A stretch of 64,000 nucleotides of DNA, taken from assembly GCA_002256345.1 (NCBI GenBank), contig NKIY01000006.1, positions 248,001 to 312,000 on the forward strand, read 5' to 3'. The stretch is from Bradyrhizobiaceae bacterium PARB1. Lineage in GTDB: Bacteria > Pseudomonadota > Alphaproteobacteria > Rhizobiales > Xanthobacteraceae. The stretch's first letter is position 1. Each line of letters starts with the position of its first letter. A model generated the notes under the pieces. That model was not told where the DNA came from. It was given only the letters and a program-made list of their open reading frames with translations, and did no database searches. Position numbers and translations under genes: made by a program. Shown in pieces: positions 1 to 8,682 of this stretch.

Positions 1-672
1 CCCTTGCTGACGCCACTCTTCTAGGAACAGCGGTACGAAGCCGATCAGCGCATAGATCAGCGTCAGGCCGGCGAGGATGCGGCAGCCGATCGAGCAGCCG
101 GCGCCGATGCCGAGAATCAATACGGTACGCGTCGATGGATTTGGATATTCCTGTACGAGGCGCACGAGGCCGAGCATCAGCACGATCATGGCCACTGCGA
201 AGGGGGCATCCTTCGGGTTCATGAACATGTGGCCGTAGAAGGTCGGGCACAGAGCGAGCAGCAGCAACGTCACAAGGCCGGCGACGGGGCCTGCGATCCG
301 ACGGCTGACGCGCCAGGTCACGGCAATTCCGACAATACCAACGATCGCGCCGAGCAGGCGGCGCGTCTCGAACAGTTCGAGCGGGATGATCTTGTGCAGC
401 AGAGCGGCCGCCATGTCGAAGCCGCCGCCGTACATATAGAGATTGGCGAAGGAGAGGGCGCCGGTGTCGCGAAAGCCGCTGCCGTACATCTTCAGAAGCA
501 GGTCGGCATATTCGGCATGGGTATAATCGTCCCAGCCGAGGCCGTAGTCACGGAATGTGAAACTGGCGATGATGCTGACCACGACCAGCGCTACAATGGC
601 GAGGTCGTCACACGTCTTTTCCAGCGAGCGCCGCACGGGCGTTTCGATGGCCGCGGTCGTAATCGATGACAT
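1..672 (-). CDS. Glycosyltransferase family 39-like membrane protein, C-terminus cut by window edge
   Basis: Reading the minus strand from an ATG at 670-672 gives 224 codons open to the window edge, so only the N-terminal part is visible. After a short cytoplasmic stretch there is a first membrane segment near residues 25-40, then an acidic loop with GLGWDDYTHAEY, then several hydrophobic segments separated by short basic loops. An acidic motif in the first periplasmic loop is typical of polytopic dolichyl-phosphate-mannose-type and Arn-T-type transferases (GT39/GT83), which use polyprenyl-phosphate sugars. The donor and acceptor cannot be told. It is divergent from the gene at 1035. Confidence 0.7.
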   Translation of the reverse strand, partial: MSSITTAAIETPVRRSLEKTCDDLAIVALVVVSIIASFTFRDYGLGWDDYTHAEYADLLLKMYGSGFRDTGALSFANLYMYGGGFDMAAALLHKIIPLELFETRRLLGAIVGIVGIAVTWRVSRRIAGPVAGLVTLLLLALCPTFYGHMFMNPKDAPFAVAMIVLMLGLVRLVQEYPNPSTRTVLILGIGAGCSIGCRILAGLTLIYALIGFVPLFLEEWRQQG

Positions 673-1034
673 GGCTATAGACGATCCGGTGTCCCAAACC
701 CAAACAATGGCTCGGCATTGCGCTTTTTGAGCCTTGTTCCCCGGCATCGGTATAGCGCGTTTATATTTTCGAGTAATTGAGAATTGTGGCTGAAATTCTC
801 TTAAATGACGTGCACTGCAGCAATATAAAAGCTTTGTTTTTTAGCTGTTCCACGTCCGTGCCGCGCGCCGACGCGGTAGCCGGGCAAGGTATCGCGGCGC
901 CTGAAAGCTGTTTCGGCGTTGTGGCTTACCCCAAGCTGTGAACGCAAAATTGCCGTTTGGCGAACTGCGTCATATGACGCTATCGTGCGTATGTGACGAG
1001 ACTCGCGGGGTGTCCGTCCAGGAGTTTGAAGACC
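673..1034. promoter_or_regulatory. Divergent intergenic region
   Basis: This 362-base region separates the leftward glycosyltransferase from the rightward two-TM protein, so it should hold promoters for both. It is AT-richer than its neighbours between about 750 and 840. Near its right end is a perfect 14-base palindrome (967-980), listed separately. I see no convincing gene in it; a short reading frame beginning at 938 runs out of frame across the downstream gene and looks like a shadow. Confidence 0.5.
967..980. promoter_or_regulatory. 14-bp perfect palindrome upstream of the two-TM protein gene
   Basis: GCGTCATATGACGC is fully self-complementary. It lies 55 bases before the ATG at 1035, inside the divergent promoter region, a plausible place for a dimeric regulator. 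No cognate factor is apparent from sequence alone. Confidence 0.35.
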
Positions 1035-1973
1035 ATGATAGTGCTGCTGATTGCCGGGATAGGGGTCATCCTGGCGGGCCTCGCGGCGATCGGATTTGGG
1101 GTTCCGGTCAAGGAATTCGGGTTCGGCAACACACTGATCCTGACCGGTGCGGTCGGCGTGTGCACCGGTCTGATCATGATCAGTCTGGGCCTCGTGGTGC
1201 GCGAGATGCGCAGGCTGGCTGAGGCGCTTGCGGTGCCCGAGCCGCGCGTTGCAGCCCCGCTGCCGCGCCGGGAACTAAAACTGCCGTCGGCTCCCCTGGA
1301 GATCGACGACGAAAGCGAGGAGATGGCGGCTCCGCCGCCCTTCGCCCGTGAGACCCCTCCGCGGCCAATGCCGACCGGCCCGGAACCTGGCGTGCCGCCG
1401 TGGCAGGACGAAGTGTTGCGCGATCGCGAGCGTCTCGCCGCTGCAGCGGGCAGCACGGCCGAGGAGCCGAAGCGCCGCAATCTGCTTTTCACCTCAACCC
1501 GCCGCGACCGCGAGAAGGACCGCACGGATGCCGTCGCGCAGGCGCTTGAGCTCGATCTTGCAGGGCCGGCACCCGTGCCGCCACGCGAGGAAGCGTCGCG
1601 CTTCGACGAAGCCCCGCAAGCCGATGAGGCGCCGCGTTTCGAGGATGCGTGGCCGCAAAACGAGCGTCCTTCGCCTCAGTCGGAGCGCCCGCGTTTTTCC
1701 GATGCGATCCGTCAGGCGGCGCGCGCCTCGGCCACCCACGCTGAACGGTTCGGCGATCGGCTGCCCGATCCGAGCGAGATCCCCGATCGCGACGAACCGG
1801 CACCCACCGCCCCTGCGCGCGCTCCCGGCGTCACGGTGCTGAAATCCGGCGTCGTCGACGGCATGGCCTATTCGCTCTATTCGGACGGCTCCATCGAGGC
1901 GCAGATGCCCGAAGGTTTGATGCGCTTTGCCTCCATCGACGAATTGCGTGAACATCTCGAGAATCGCAGCTGA
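1035..1973 (+). CDS. Two-TM protein with long acidic/proline-rich tail (hypothetical)
   Basis: 312 residues from the ATG at 1035, chosen because GGAG lies at 1021-1024 with good spacing; an in-frame start at 993 would only add an uncharged leader. Two membrane segments occupy roughly residues 3-22 and 33-55. They are followed by a low-complexity cytoplasmic region rich in Pro, Glu, Arg and Ala, with a short heptad-like repeat around [16 protein letters not shown] compact conserved-looking C-terminus ([18 protein letters not shown] and a DELREHLE helix) may be a small folded domain. The family is not recognised beyond resembling conserved hypothetical membrane proteins of this order. It lies 28 bases before mucR. 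Confidence 0.75.
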   Translation: MIVLLIAGIGVILAGLAAIGFGVPVKEFGFGNTLILTGAVGVCTGLIMISLGLVVREMRRLAEALAVPEPRVAAPLPRRELKLPSAPLEIDDESEEMAAPPPFARETPPRPMPTGPEPGVPPWQDEVLRDRERLAAAAGSTAEEPKRRNLLFTSTRRDREKDRTDAVAQALELDLAGPAPVPPREEASRFDEAPQADEAPRFEDAWPQNERPSPQSERPRFSDAIRQAARASATHAERFGDRLPDPSEIPDRDEPAPTAPARAPGVTVLKSGVVDGMAYSLYSDGSIEAQMPEGLMRFASIDELREHLENRS

Positions 1974-2001
1974 CGCGATCTTCCCTCTGAAAGACGGCGT
2001 T

Positions 2002-2424
2002 ATGAGCGACACTCCAGGCAAGAACTTCATCGAACTGACGGCGAGCATTGTCTCCGCCTATGTCGGGAACAATCCCGTGCCTGCGGCGGAACTGCCGGCT
2101 CTGATCAATCAGGTCCATGGTGCCCTGACGCGGGTATCCGGCAACGGCGCAGCGCCGCTGTCAACGGAACAGGCGCCCGCCAAGCCGGCGGTCCCAGTGA
2201 AGAAGTCGGTGACGGCCGAATACCTCGTCTGTCTCGAGGACGGCAAACGCTTCAAATCGCTGAAGCGGCATCTGCGCACGCAGTATGGAATGACCCCGGA
2301 ACAGTATCGCGAGAAATGGGGGCTGCCGCTGGACTATCCGATGGTGGCACCGAACTATGCGGTAGCGCGCTCGCAGCTTGCCAAGCAGATGGGCCTCGGC
2401 CAGCAGCGCAAGCGCCGCAAGTAG
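2002..2424 (+). CDS. mucR: MucR/Ros-family transcriptional regulator
   Basis: 140 residues from the ATG at 2002; the frame is open further upstream but there overlaps the preceding gene. The C-terminal half carries the Ros/MucR fold: [20 protein letters not shown], then [13 protein letters not shown] and a basic end (QQRKRRK). MucR proteins are nucleoid-type repressors of exopolysaccharide, motility and symbiosis or virulence genes. Of the classical Cys2His2 ligands, Cys77 and His90 are present, the second Cys is Asp80, and the second His position reads Gln-Tyr. The domain may therefore bind zinc differently or not at all, as reported for some rhizobial homologues. Confidence 0.9.
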   Translation: MSDTPGKNFIELTASIVSAYVGNNPVPAAELPALINQVHGALTRVSGNGAAPLSTEQAPAKPAVPVKKSVTAEYLVCLEDGKRFKSLKRHLRTQYGMTPEQYREKWGLPLDYPMVAPNYAVARSQLAKQMGLGQQRKRRK

Positions 2425-2639
2425 GTACAGGGTTCCATCTCGCGAGAATTTTTGGCGAACAAATCAGGACGAAAACTTGACCGGCCAAACCCGGCCCGAG
2501 ATTCCGTGCGGGGACTTGCGGCAGATGGTTCAGCTCTTTCGTCGCTCTGCGGATTTAATCCACAAATAGGAAATTGATCCAAGTTTCTGCTTGCAGAAGG
2601 CGTCGACTCATGAGCCTATATTCCTGCAAGGAGAACAAA
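2425..2639. promoter_or_regulatory. Intergenic region between mucR and the DUF6456 gene
   Basis: 215 bases without a credible gene. It should hold the promoter of the DUF6456 gene, whose ribosome site AAGGAGAA lies at its end (2627-2634). No strong hairpin with a T-run that would mark a terminator for mucR was seen. Confidence 0.4.
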
Positions 2640-3236
2640 ATGAAAACATCAGGAAGCCGCCGTGAATGCCCCGATCGGATCGATCCACACCGTGCTCGCC
2701 ATATGTCGCTGGAGACGCGGCAGATTCTCACCGAGGACGGCATTGCCAGCGTGCTGGTCAATGACAGCGAAAGCCCGCTGGCCTGGCTCGCGCGGCGGAA
2801 AGGGCGGGACGGGCGCAGCCTGATCGCCCCGCATCAGTTCATCGCTGGGGAGAAGCTCCGCGCCGATTTCACCCGCGCTAATATGGCTCCGCGCGTCACC
2901 GCCAACTGGGCAGCGCCGACTGGCGGCCGGCCGCGCGGGTCGGGTCTCAGCCCTGGCGAGATGACGGATGTGATGCTCGCATCGCGGCAGAAGGTCGGGC
3001 ACGCGCTCGATGCTTGCGGTCCGGAATTCGCGGGGATTCTGGTCGATGTCTGCTGCTTCCTGCGCGGGCTCGAAGATGTCGAGCGCGAGCGCAACTGGCC
3101 GGCGCGATCGGCCAAGGTGGTGCTGCAACTCGGCCTCGACCGGCTGGCGCGGCATTACGGTTTTGCAGGGGAGGCGAAGGGCGGCCCGGCGAAGCTGCGG
3201 ACATGGCTGGCGGATGGGGCGGCGTTCGAGGTTTAA
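2640..3236 (+). CDS. DUF6456 domain-containing protein
   Basis: 198 residues from the ATG at 2640, chosen for the strong AAGGAGAA site ending six bases upstream; the frame is open to 2574 but that start has no such site. The N-terminal part is basic and polar. The C-terminal 120 residues match the DUF6456 style: EMTDVMLASRQKVGHALDACGPEFAGILVDVCCFLRGLEDVERERNWPARSAKVVLQLGLDRLARHYG. That region is helical, with the look of a DNA-binding or replication-control domain, but its function is not established. Its stop codon overlaps that of the convergent sufE-like gene by four bases. Confidence 0.8.
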   Translation: MKTSGSRRECPDRIDPHRARHMSLETRQILTEDGIASVLVNDSESPLAWLARRKGRDGRSLIAPHQFIAGEKLRADFTRANMAPRVTANWAAPTGGRPRGSGLSPGEMTDVMLASRQKVGHALDACGPEFAGILVDVCCFLRGLEDVERERNWPARSAKVVLQLGLDRLARHYGFAGEAKGGPAKLRTWLADGAAFEV

Positions 3237-3667
3237 CCCGCTGTCTCCAGCGCCTCGCGCGCATCGTTGCGGATGCGCTCGACCATCGAGCGCAGACCGT
3301 TGGAGCGCTGCGGTGTCAGGTGCTCGCGAAAACCGAGTTCGTCGAACACCGAGATTGCATCGGTGTTCAGAATGTCCTTGGGCGTGCGATCAGAATATAG
3401 CGCGAGCAGGATCGCGATCAGGCCGCGCACGATGTGCGCGTCGCTGTCGCCGAGATAGCTCAGCACCGGCGTGCCCTTGTCGCTCGTCGCCACTTTGCGC
3501 GACAGCCACACCTGGCTGGCGCAGCCATTGACCTTGTTGGCTGCCGAATGCTCATCCTCGGGCATCGGAGCCAGCGTTCGGCCGAGCTCGATCACATAGC
3601 GATAGCGATCGTCCCAGTCGTCAAGCAGTTCGAAATTGGCCCGGATATCATCGATGTTGGTGGTCAT
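3233..3667 (-). CDS. sufE: SufE-family cysteine desulfuration protein
   Basis: 144 residues, the usual length for SufE. SufE accepts persulfide sulfur from a SufS-type desulfurase and hands it to the Fe-S scaffold. The acceptor cysteine is visible as Cys49 in KVNGCASQVW, preceded by the family's EDEHSAANKV segment; the C-terminal part (GLIAILLALYSDRTPKDIL) is the typical helical cap. It is convergent and four bases overlapping with the DUF6456 gene and is not near other suf genes here, common for stand-alone SufE in this order. Confidence 0.93.
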   Translation of the reverse strand: MTTNIDDIRANFELLDDWDDRYRYVIELGRTLAPMPEDEHSAANKVNGCASQVWLSRKVATSDKGTPVLSYLGDSDAHIVRGLIAILLALYSDRTPKDILNTDAISVFDELGFREHLTPQRSNGLRSMVERIRNDAREALETAG

Positions 3668-3757
3668 GGCAGCCTTGATGCGAATGTCGCCTCTATATAG
3701 GCGCGATTTGCATCGAATGCGACTGTGGTTCCATCATTTATCGCCCGGAAGCGCCCG

Positions 3758-4156
3758 TTAGGGAGCTGGCGGCGCGTCGGGCGATTGCCAGTCGATTGCG
3801 AGATCGTCCTGGGTCAGCGTGTCCGGCTTCGCCATCACTACACTGCGGTCCTGATCGCCACCTTCGCCGATCGAGCCGGTATGATCGGGCTTCTTCTCGG
3901 TGATGATCTGATAGACCTTTCGCGCGCCTTCCTTGGCGCGTTCGCCGATATAGGCCGCAGCATTGCCGCCGACCTCGCATGCGGCCGGCTGGCGCTTGCA
4001 GAATTGGCTCATATCTGATGCCGCCGCCGTTGCAGCAGAGATCGCGTCGGAAGCGCCGACCTGCGGTGCCGCCTTGTCCGCTTCCGGCGTGTGGTCGCGC
4101 GGCAGCAGCACGAGCACCAGCCCGATCCAGAATGCCATGCGCAGCAGGAAGAACAT
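3758..4156 (-). CDS. DUF5330 domain-containing membrane-anchored protein
   Basis: 132 residues from the ATG at 4154-4156. The N-terminus MFFLLRMAFWIGLVLVLLP is a signal-anchor helix characteristic of DUF5330. A helical stretch follows (DAISAATAAASDMSQFCKRQPAACEVGGNAAAYIGERAKEGARKVYQII), with two cysteines eight residues apart that could form a disulfide in the periplasm. The C-terminus is acidic and disordered. Longer in-frame extensions towards 4468 are rejected because they have no family similarity and lie in AT-rich intergenic DNA. Function unknown. Confidence 0.8.
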   Translation of the reverse strand: MFFLLRMAFWIGLVLVLLPRDHTPEADKAAPQVGASDAISAATAAASDMSQFCKRQPAACEVGGNAAAYIGERAKEGARKVYQIITEKKPDHTGSIGEGGDQDRSVVMAKPDTLTQDDLAIDWQSPDAPPAP

Positions 4157-4606
4157 GAAAACCCCGTCGTCTTGTCCAACGTCGTCGCGAGTGATTGCAG
4201 TCGATATTGAAGTTAGGCGCTGTCGATAAACTTCGAGTATTTGCAAAGCGATTAATTCGACGAAAATCGATGCGATTGGAGATGGCGTAAATTTTTGATT
4301 GATGCCCCGTCGTCCCGGCGTTCGCCGGAGCGACAGGAGGCATTTTTCATCGGCATCGTTTCGCTCGCAACAACGGCAAGCGCGTCCACACTTTCGAAAC
4401 CATACCTCTCCCGATGAAAGTTTCCGTTCACCACAATGCGCGAACGAAAACGCGAAAACTCCCTTCAAATCGAGACTTGCGCGTTAGGCATGGTCCTGTC
4501 TGCGATCGTCTTAGTGTTCGTTTAATGTCGCTCTGACAGGTTGGCGCAGTGATCGAAGGAGGCGTTTCGACACGTCGATGTAGGCGAGTATGTCGAAGCG
4601 AAACGA
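4157..4606. other. 450-base intergenic region before the PAS kinase
   Basis: No credible gene. It separates the leftward DUF5330 gene from the rightward kinase and should carry both promoters. Around 4300-4360 is a CGTCGTCCCGGCG-type stretch with a GTTCGCCGGAGCGAC partner resembling the short REP-like repeats of this order, but without long perfect arms. Short frames crossing it lack ribosome sites and domain content. Confidence 0.4.
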
Positions 4607-6442
4607 GTGGCAGTGTTGAACATCATCCGCGACTGTCTTGATGCGATGCTGCACCCGTCCGTGCGCTACGATGCGCTGACGAGCGCGCGGCATCGCGCCT
4701 TCATGGCTCCGCGGCTGCTCGGCAGTCTCGCGGCCTTCGCGGCGTTTCCTGTCTACCTCGCGATGCGTGGCGCACCGACCGCGCTAGAAGTCATTGCCTT
4801 TGCCTGGCTGATCGCGCCGATCCTGTTGTCCTACTTCCTGTCGCGTACCGGCCGCTACGAGAGCGCGCAGATCATGTCGTCGCTCGCCGTCGCGTGTCTC
4901 GTGATGATGGTGGCAATCTTCACTGGTGGTATCGCGAGCTTCGCGGCCATCTGGCTCGTCGTCGTGCCGATCGAGGCCGCGTTGTCCGCGTCGCGCCGTA
5001 TCGTCGCGGTAGCTTCCGGTATCGCCATCGCATGCGTCGCTGCGCTGGTGCTGCTGACGGCGCTCGACTGGTTGCCGGCTTCGGAATCCGGTGCGAGCCA
5101 CATTGCCTTCATGACCTTTGGCATCGCCTCGGCGACGCTTTACGCCGCCTGCCTCGCGTTCGGTGCGGAGTCGCTGGCGCGCACCAGCGTGTCGCTGCTC
5201 AATGTCGAGGAAGACCGCTATCGTTTGCTTGCCACGCATATGAGCGACGTGATCTCGCGCCACCGTCGCAATGGCACGGTGCAGTTCATCTCTCCTGCTG
5301 CAGAAGCGCTGGTCGGCGTGCTGCCGCAGCGGCTGTGCGGCCACGGCCTGTTCGATCGCGTCCATGTCGCCGATCGTCCGGCCTATCTCACGGCATTGTC
5401 CGATGCGGCGCGTGGCGGTGAGGCGCGCAGTGTCGAATTCCGCCTGCGCCGCGACGGAGCGCGTGGCGAAGCCGGCGATTTCATCTGGGTTGAGATGCGT
5501 TGCCGTCCGTTGGAGGGCACAGCCGATCGTCCGGCGCCAGCCAATGCCGAGACCGAAGTTGTCGCCGTGCTGCGCGATGTCACCGACCGCAAGCTGCAGC
5601 AACAGGCGCTGGAAGAGGCGCGTATCGCGGCCGAACGTGCCGATGCGTCGAAGACACGCTTTCTCGCCACCATGAGCCACGAACTGCGCACGCCACTGAA
5701 CGCCATCATCGGCTTCTCCGAGATGATCGTGCAGGAAGACGTGCTGATGCTGGATTCAGCCAAGCGCCAGGAGTATGCGCGGCTGATCAACGATTCCGGC
5801 CAGCATCTGCTCTCGGTCGTCAACGGCATCCTCGATATGTCGAAGCTCGAATCCGGTAGCTTCGAGCTGGCTCCCGAGCCCTTCGCGCCGCGGCCGGCAC
5901 TGATCAATTGCTGCAATCTGCTGGCGCTGCGGGCGAGTGACAATGGCGTCGATCTGATCACCGATGCGCCCAAGGATCTGCCGGAGATCAATGGCGATCC
6001 GCGGGCTTTCCGTCAGATACTGCTCAACCTCGTCTCCAACGCCATCAAGTTCACCGAGCGTGGAGGCAGCGTCTTCGTCACCGCCGGCGTTGAGGCGGCG
6101 CGCCTGGTCTTGCGCGTGCGCGACACCGGTGTCGGCATCGCCGCGGAGGATCTCGCGCGGATCGGCGATCCGTTCTTCCAGGCTGGCGAGACTTATCATC
6201 AGCGTCGCCGCGAAGGCACCGGCCTCGGCCTGTCGATCGTCAAGAGCCTGGTCCGCATGCATGGCGGCGAGATGCAAGTGCAGAGCCGCATCGACGAGGG
6301 CACCACCGTCACCGTCGCGCTGCCGCTGAACTATGCGCCGCCGCAGGCTGCGCCGAGCAACATTACACCCCTCAATATTGCGAGCGCTGCGCCGCGCAGT
6401 GCATCTTCCGAGACGATCCATCAGGTGAAGAAGAGTGCCTAA
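4607..6442 (+). CDS. Membrane PAS-domain sensor histidine kinase (DivJ/PleC-like architecture)
   Basis: 611 residues from a GTG at 4607. About six hydrophobic segments fill residues 35-195. A PAS domain follows (about 205-330: EEDRYRLLATHMSDVISRHR onwards), then a dimerisation domain with phospho-acceptor His358 in MSHELRTPLNAIIGFSEMI, then the ATPase domain (NLVSNAIKF; DTGVGIA; GTGLGLSIVKSLV). Polytopic N-terminus plus PAS and this type of H-box resemble the alphaproteobacterial DivJ/PleC cell-cycle kinases, but the target regulator is not in the window and the assignment is only architectural. The next gene starts inside its last codons, so the two are co-translated. Confidence 0.88.
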   Translation: MAVLNIIRDCLDAMLHPSVRYDALTSARHRAFMAPRLLGSLAAFAAFPVYLAMRGAPTALEVIAFAWLIAPILLSYFLSRTGRYESAQIMSSLAVACLVMMVAIFTGGIASFAAIWLVVVPIEAALSASRRIVAVASGIAIACVAALVLLTALDWLPASESGASHIAFMTFGIASATLYAACLAFGAESLARTSVSLLNVEEDRYRLLATHMSDVISRHRRNGTVQFISPAAEALVGVLPQRLCGHGLFDRVHVADRPAYLTALSDAARGGEARSVEFRLRRDGARGEAGDFIWVEMRCRPLEGTADRPAPANAETEVVAVLRDVTDRKLQQQALEEARIAAERADASKTRFLATMSHELRTPLNAIIGFSEMIVQEDVLMLDSAKRQEYARLINDSGQHLLSVVNGILDMSKLESGSFELAPEPFAPRPALINCCNLLALRASDNGVDLITDAPKDLPEINGDPRAFRQILLNLVSNAIKFTERGGSVFVTAGVEAARLVLRVRDTGVGIAAEDLARIGDPFFQAGETYHQRRREGTGLGLSIVKSLVRMHGGEMQVQSRIDEGTTVTVALPLNYAPPQAAPSNITPLNIASAAPRSASSETIHQVKKSA

Positions 6443-7157
6443 AGCGAGTTCGAAATCCGCCAAGTCCAAACGCGCACGCGCCGTCGCCATCGATGAGCCG
6501 GCGGAGCGCGGGCTGTTGATGCGTATGGTGCTGCACAGCCCGAAGGATTTGGTAGCGGGTCTGATCGCTTTCTCGGCCGTCAGCGCGATCATTGCAAACG
6601 CGATCTTCCTACAGAAGGGCCATCATCCGTCGCCGATGTTCGGCTCCAGCACCGTGGTCGCGTTGCCCGAGCCCACGCCCGCCGTGAGTCCGCTGCCGAA
6701 GCCGCGTCCGAGCGATGCGACGCTGACATCGTCGGACGCCAAGCTCGATGCCCGCATGCTGGATTCAAAGCCGGTCAATCCGGCGAGCGAACCGAAACCG
6801 GCGCTGGCCGCCAAGCCTGCCGATCCGCGCGGCGGCGATGCCATGAGCAATCTCGTCAAGGCAACTGCAGCGCCCGCTACAACCTCGGCGATTCAGCGTC
6901 CTCCGGCGCCGATTCCGCATGTCGGCAAGGCCGACCCACTTGGCGATCTCATCACCAATACCCGCCGCATCGCCGCCGTGCAGCGCGCGCTCACTGAATA
7001 TGGCTATGGCCAGCTCAAGCCGACCGGTAATGTCGGCTCCGACACCTCTGCCGCCATCCAGCGCTTCGAGCGCGAACGCAAGCTTCCGGTGACGGGCCAG
7101 ATGTCCGATCGTCTGGTGCAGGAACTGTCGGCTGTGACCGGCCGCGCGATCAACTAG
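6435..7157 (+). CDS. Peptidoglycan-binding domain (PG_binding_1) membrane protein
   Basis: 240 residues from a GTG at 6435, overlapping the kinase stop by eight bases. A basic N-terminus (SSKSAKSKRARA) precedes one membrane helix at about residues 35-55. A long Pro/Ala/Lys-rich linker then leads to a C-terminal domain (IAAVQRALTEYGYG, then DTSAAIQRFERERKLPVTGQMS) typical of peptidoglycan-binding domains. It probably anchors in the inner membrane and reaches the wall. Coupling to a sensor kinase suggests a shared role in envelope or cell-cycle sensing, which is inference. Confidence 0.85.
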   Translation: MPKASSKSAKSKRARAVAIDEPAERGLLMRMVLHSPKDLVAGLIAFSAVSAIIANAIFLQKGHHPSPMFGSSTVVALPEPTPAVSPLPKPRPSDATLTSSDAKLDARMLDSKPVNPASEPKPALAAKPADPRGGDAMSNLVKATAAPATTSAIQRPPAPIPHVGKADPLGDLITNTRRIAAVQRALTEYGYGQLKPTGNVGSDTSAAIQRFERERKLPVTGQMSDRLVQELSAVTGRAIN

Positions 7158-7190
7158 CGCCCGGCACGTGGCTGGCTTATCGTCTCCATC

Positions 7191-7535
7191 ATGAGCCGTT
7201 TGAAATCAGCAATATGGGTGGCCGCATATCTGCGCCGCTGCCAGACCGAAGGCGTGTTCGGCGCCGTGCGCCGGCGTGGAGCCGAGGAGGCGGGAGCGAT
7301 CTTCGTCAAACTGGCGTTGCTCGACGGCAACGCCATCCTCTATACGCCTGCGCCGCAGACTGCCTATGACGACAGCCGTCCGACCGATCGCGTCTTCGCA
7401 CCATCACCGCCGCAACCGGTGGAGGAGCGCAAGATCGAGGAGCGGCTGCAAAAGGAAGTGAGCTTCGATCCGGACCTGTGGATCGTGGAGATCGAGGACA
7501 AGGCCGGGCGGCATTTTCTCGATCTGGCGAAGTAG
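7191..7535 (+). CDS. DUF1491 family protein
   Basis: 114 residues. It matches the DUF1491 pattern: SRLKSAIWVAAYLRRCQ, GAIFVKLALLDGNAILYTPAP, then a charged central linker and SFDPDLWIVEIEDKAGRHFL near the end. The family is small, cytoplasmic and of unknown function, found across alphaproteobacteria. It lies 33 bases after the peptidoglycan-binding gene, likely in the same operon, and converges with the DUF2336 gene. Confidence 0.9.
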   Translation: MSRLKSAIWVAAYLRRCQTEGVFGAVRRRGAEEAGAIFVKLALLDGNAILYTPAPQTAYDDSRPTDRVFAPSPPQPVEERKIEERLQKEVSFDPDLWIVEIEDKAGRHFLDLAK

Positions 7536-7581
7536 GTCGTTGCGCCGATGCGTCCCGACGAAGGTCGGGATCACATGAGCG

Positions 7582-8559
7582 CTAGTTTCCCGAATTGTTC
7601 CGCGTTCGCGTGATATCGACGCCCGGCTGCATTCCGGGCTGTACGCTTGGGCGTGCCGTCGGCGTTGCCGCGCGGGCACGCTGGCGTTCGTCATCGTAGA
7701 GGGCGGGACGGAATTTCGCTCGCGTGGCGGCGAGATGCGCGCCGCGCCAGGCGGCGACCATGATCAGCGCCGCGCGCTCCGTCAGCACGTCATACATCCG
7801 CGACAGCCTGTACACATTGTTCACGGATGTGCCGAATTCAGGATTGAGGAACAGCAGCACGCGCTGGAAAATCGCGCCATGCATGCCAAGCGCCTTGGCG
7901 CAGCATGCGAGCGGTTCGCCGCCGGGATCGTTCACCACCTGATCGGCGATCGCCATCGGCAGCATGAGCGCTTCGCTGATCTCGCGCGCAAAATTTTCGC
8001 GGTCCTCGGCGAAGGCCGCCATTTCCAGAATGTGCATCGCCCGCTCGGCACGCGCCTGCGGAATGCGTGCGGAGGGCTGCAGCGGCGTATCGGCCAGATT
8101 GTGCAGCATCTTAGCGCGCTCGGCGGCGTTGGCGGCGAAGAACAGGTTGCTGATCTCGGCGGCATCGTTCGGCTGCATCGTGCGGTTGACGATGCGCGAC
8201 GGCGGCGGCGCCGGCTGTGACAAGGTCGGCGCGGCTACCTCCGGCACAATGGCGGGAGCAACCGGCGTCAGTTGTTGTGCAGCCGCAGGTTTCAGAGCGA
8301 GCTGATCGAGGATAACCCGCGGGGTGTTCGGATAGATCGACAGCCGGGCGCGCACGGCAGCACGCGTTGCGTCATCCACCTGATCGATGAGGCGCGAGGT
8401 CAGTTCGACAAACTGTTTCTCTTCGTCCGCGGTGTGGCTCGGCGCCTGCACATAGAGATCGGTCAGCACCCGCAGCAAAGTCGGACGAATATCGACGCCT
8501 TCACGGCGCGATAGCGTCATCAGGCCGTCGAAGCCTGGAATCGTGGGCGGAGTGGTCAT
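7582..8559 (-). CDS. DUF2336 domain-containing protein
   Basis: 325 residues with DUF2336 signatures: an N-terminal segment with RPTLLRVLTDLYVQ and a helical-repeat stretch (FVELTSRLIDQVDDATRAAVRARLS). The middle has many alpha-helical hairpins, and the C-terminal 30 residues are Arg/Pro-rich and disordered. The family is restricted largely to alphaproteobacteria and thought to be a HEAT-like scaffold; no activity is known. It converges with the DUF1491 gene. Confidence 0.88.
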   Translation of the reverse strand: MTTPPTIPGFDGLMTLSRREGVDIRPTLLRVLTDLYVQAPSHTADEEKQFVELTSRLIDQVDDATRAAVRARLSIYPNTPRVILDQLALKPAAAQQLTPVAPAIVPEVAAPTLSQPAPPPSRIVNRTMQPNDAAEISNLFFAANAAERAKMLHNLADTPLQPSARIPQARAERAMHILEMAAFAEDRENFAREISEALMLPMAIADQVVNDPGGEPLACCAKALGMHGAIFQRVLLFLNPEFGTSVNNVYRLSRMYDVLTERAALIMVAAWRGAHLAATRAKFRPALYDDERQRARAATPTARPSVQPGMQPGVDITRTRNNSGN

Positions 8560-8682
8560 GATCGGAACGCTGACTGAGGCTGCTTTGCCTCAAATTACGA
8601 CCGACCCATTAAGAGCGCCTTAACCATCGACCCGCCAAGGCAGGTTCCGTGGCTGGTTGTGTCATTCGGCTGCCAAATACCG

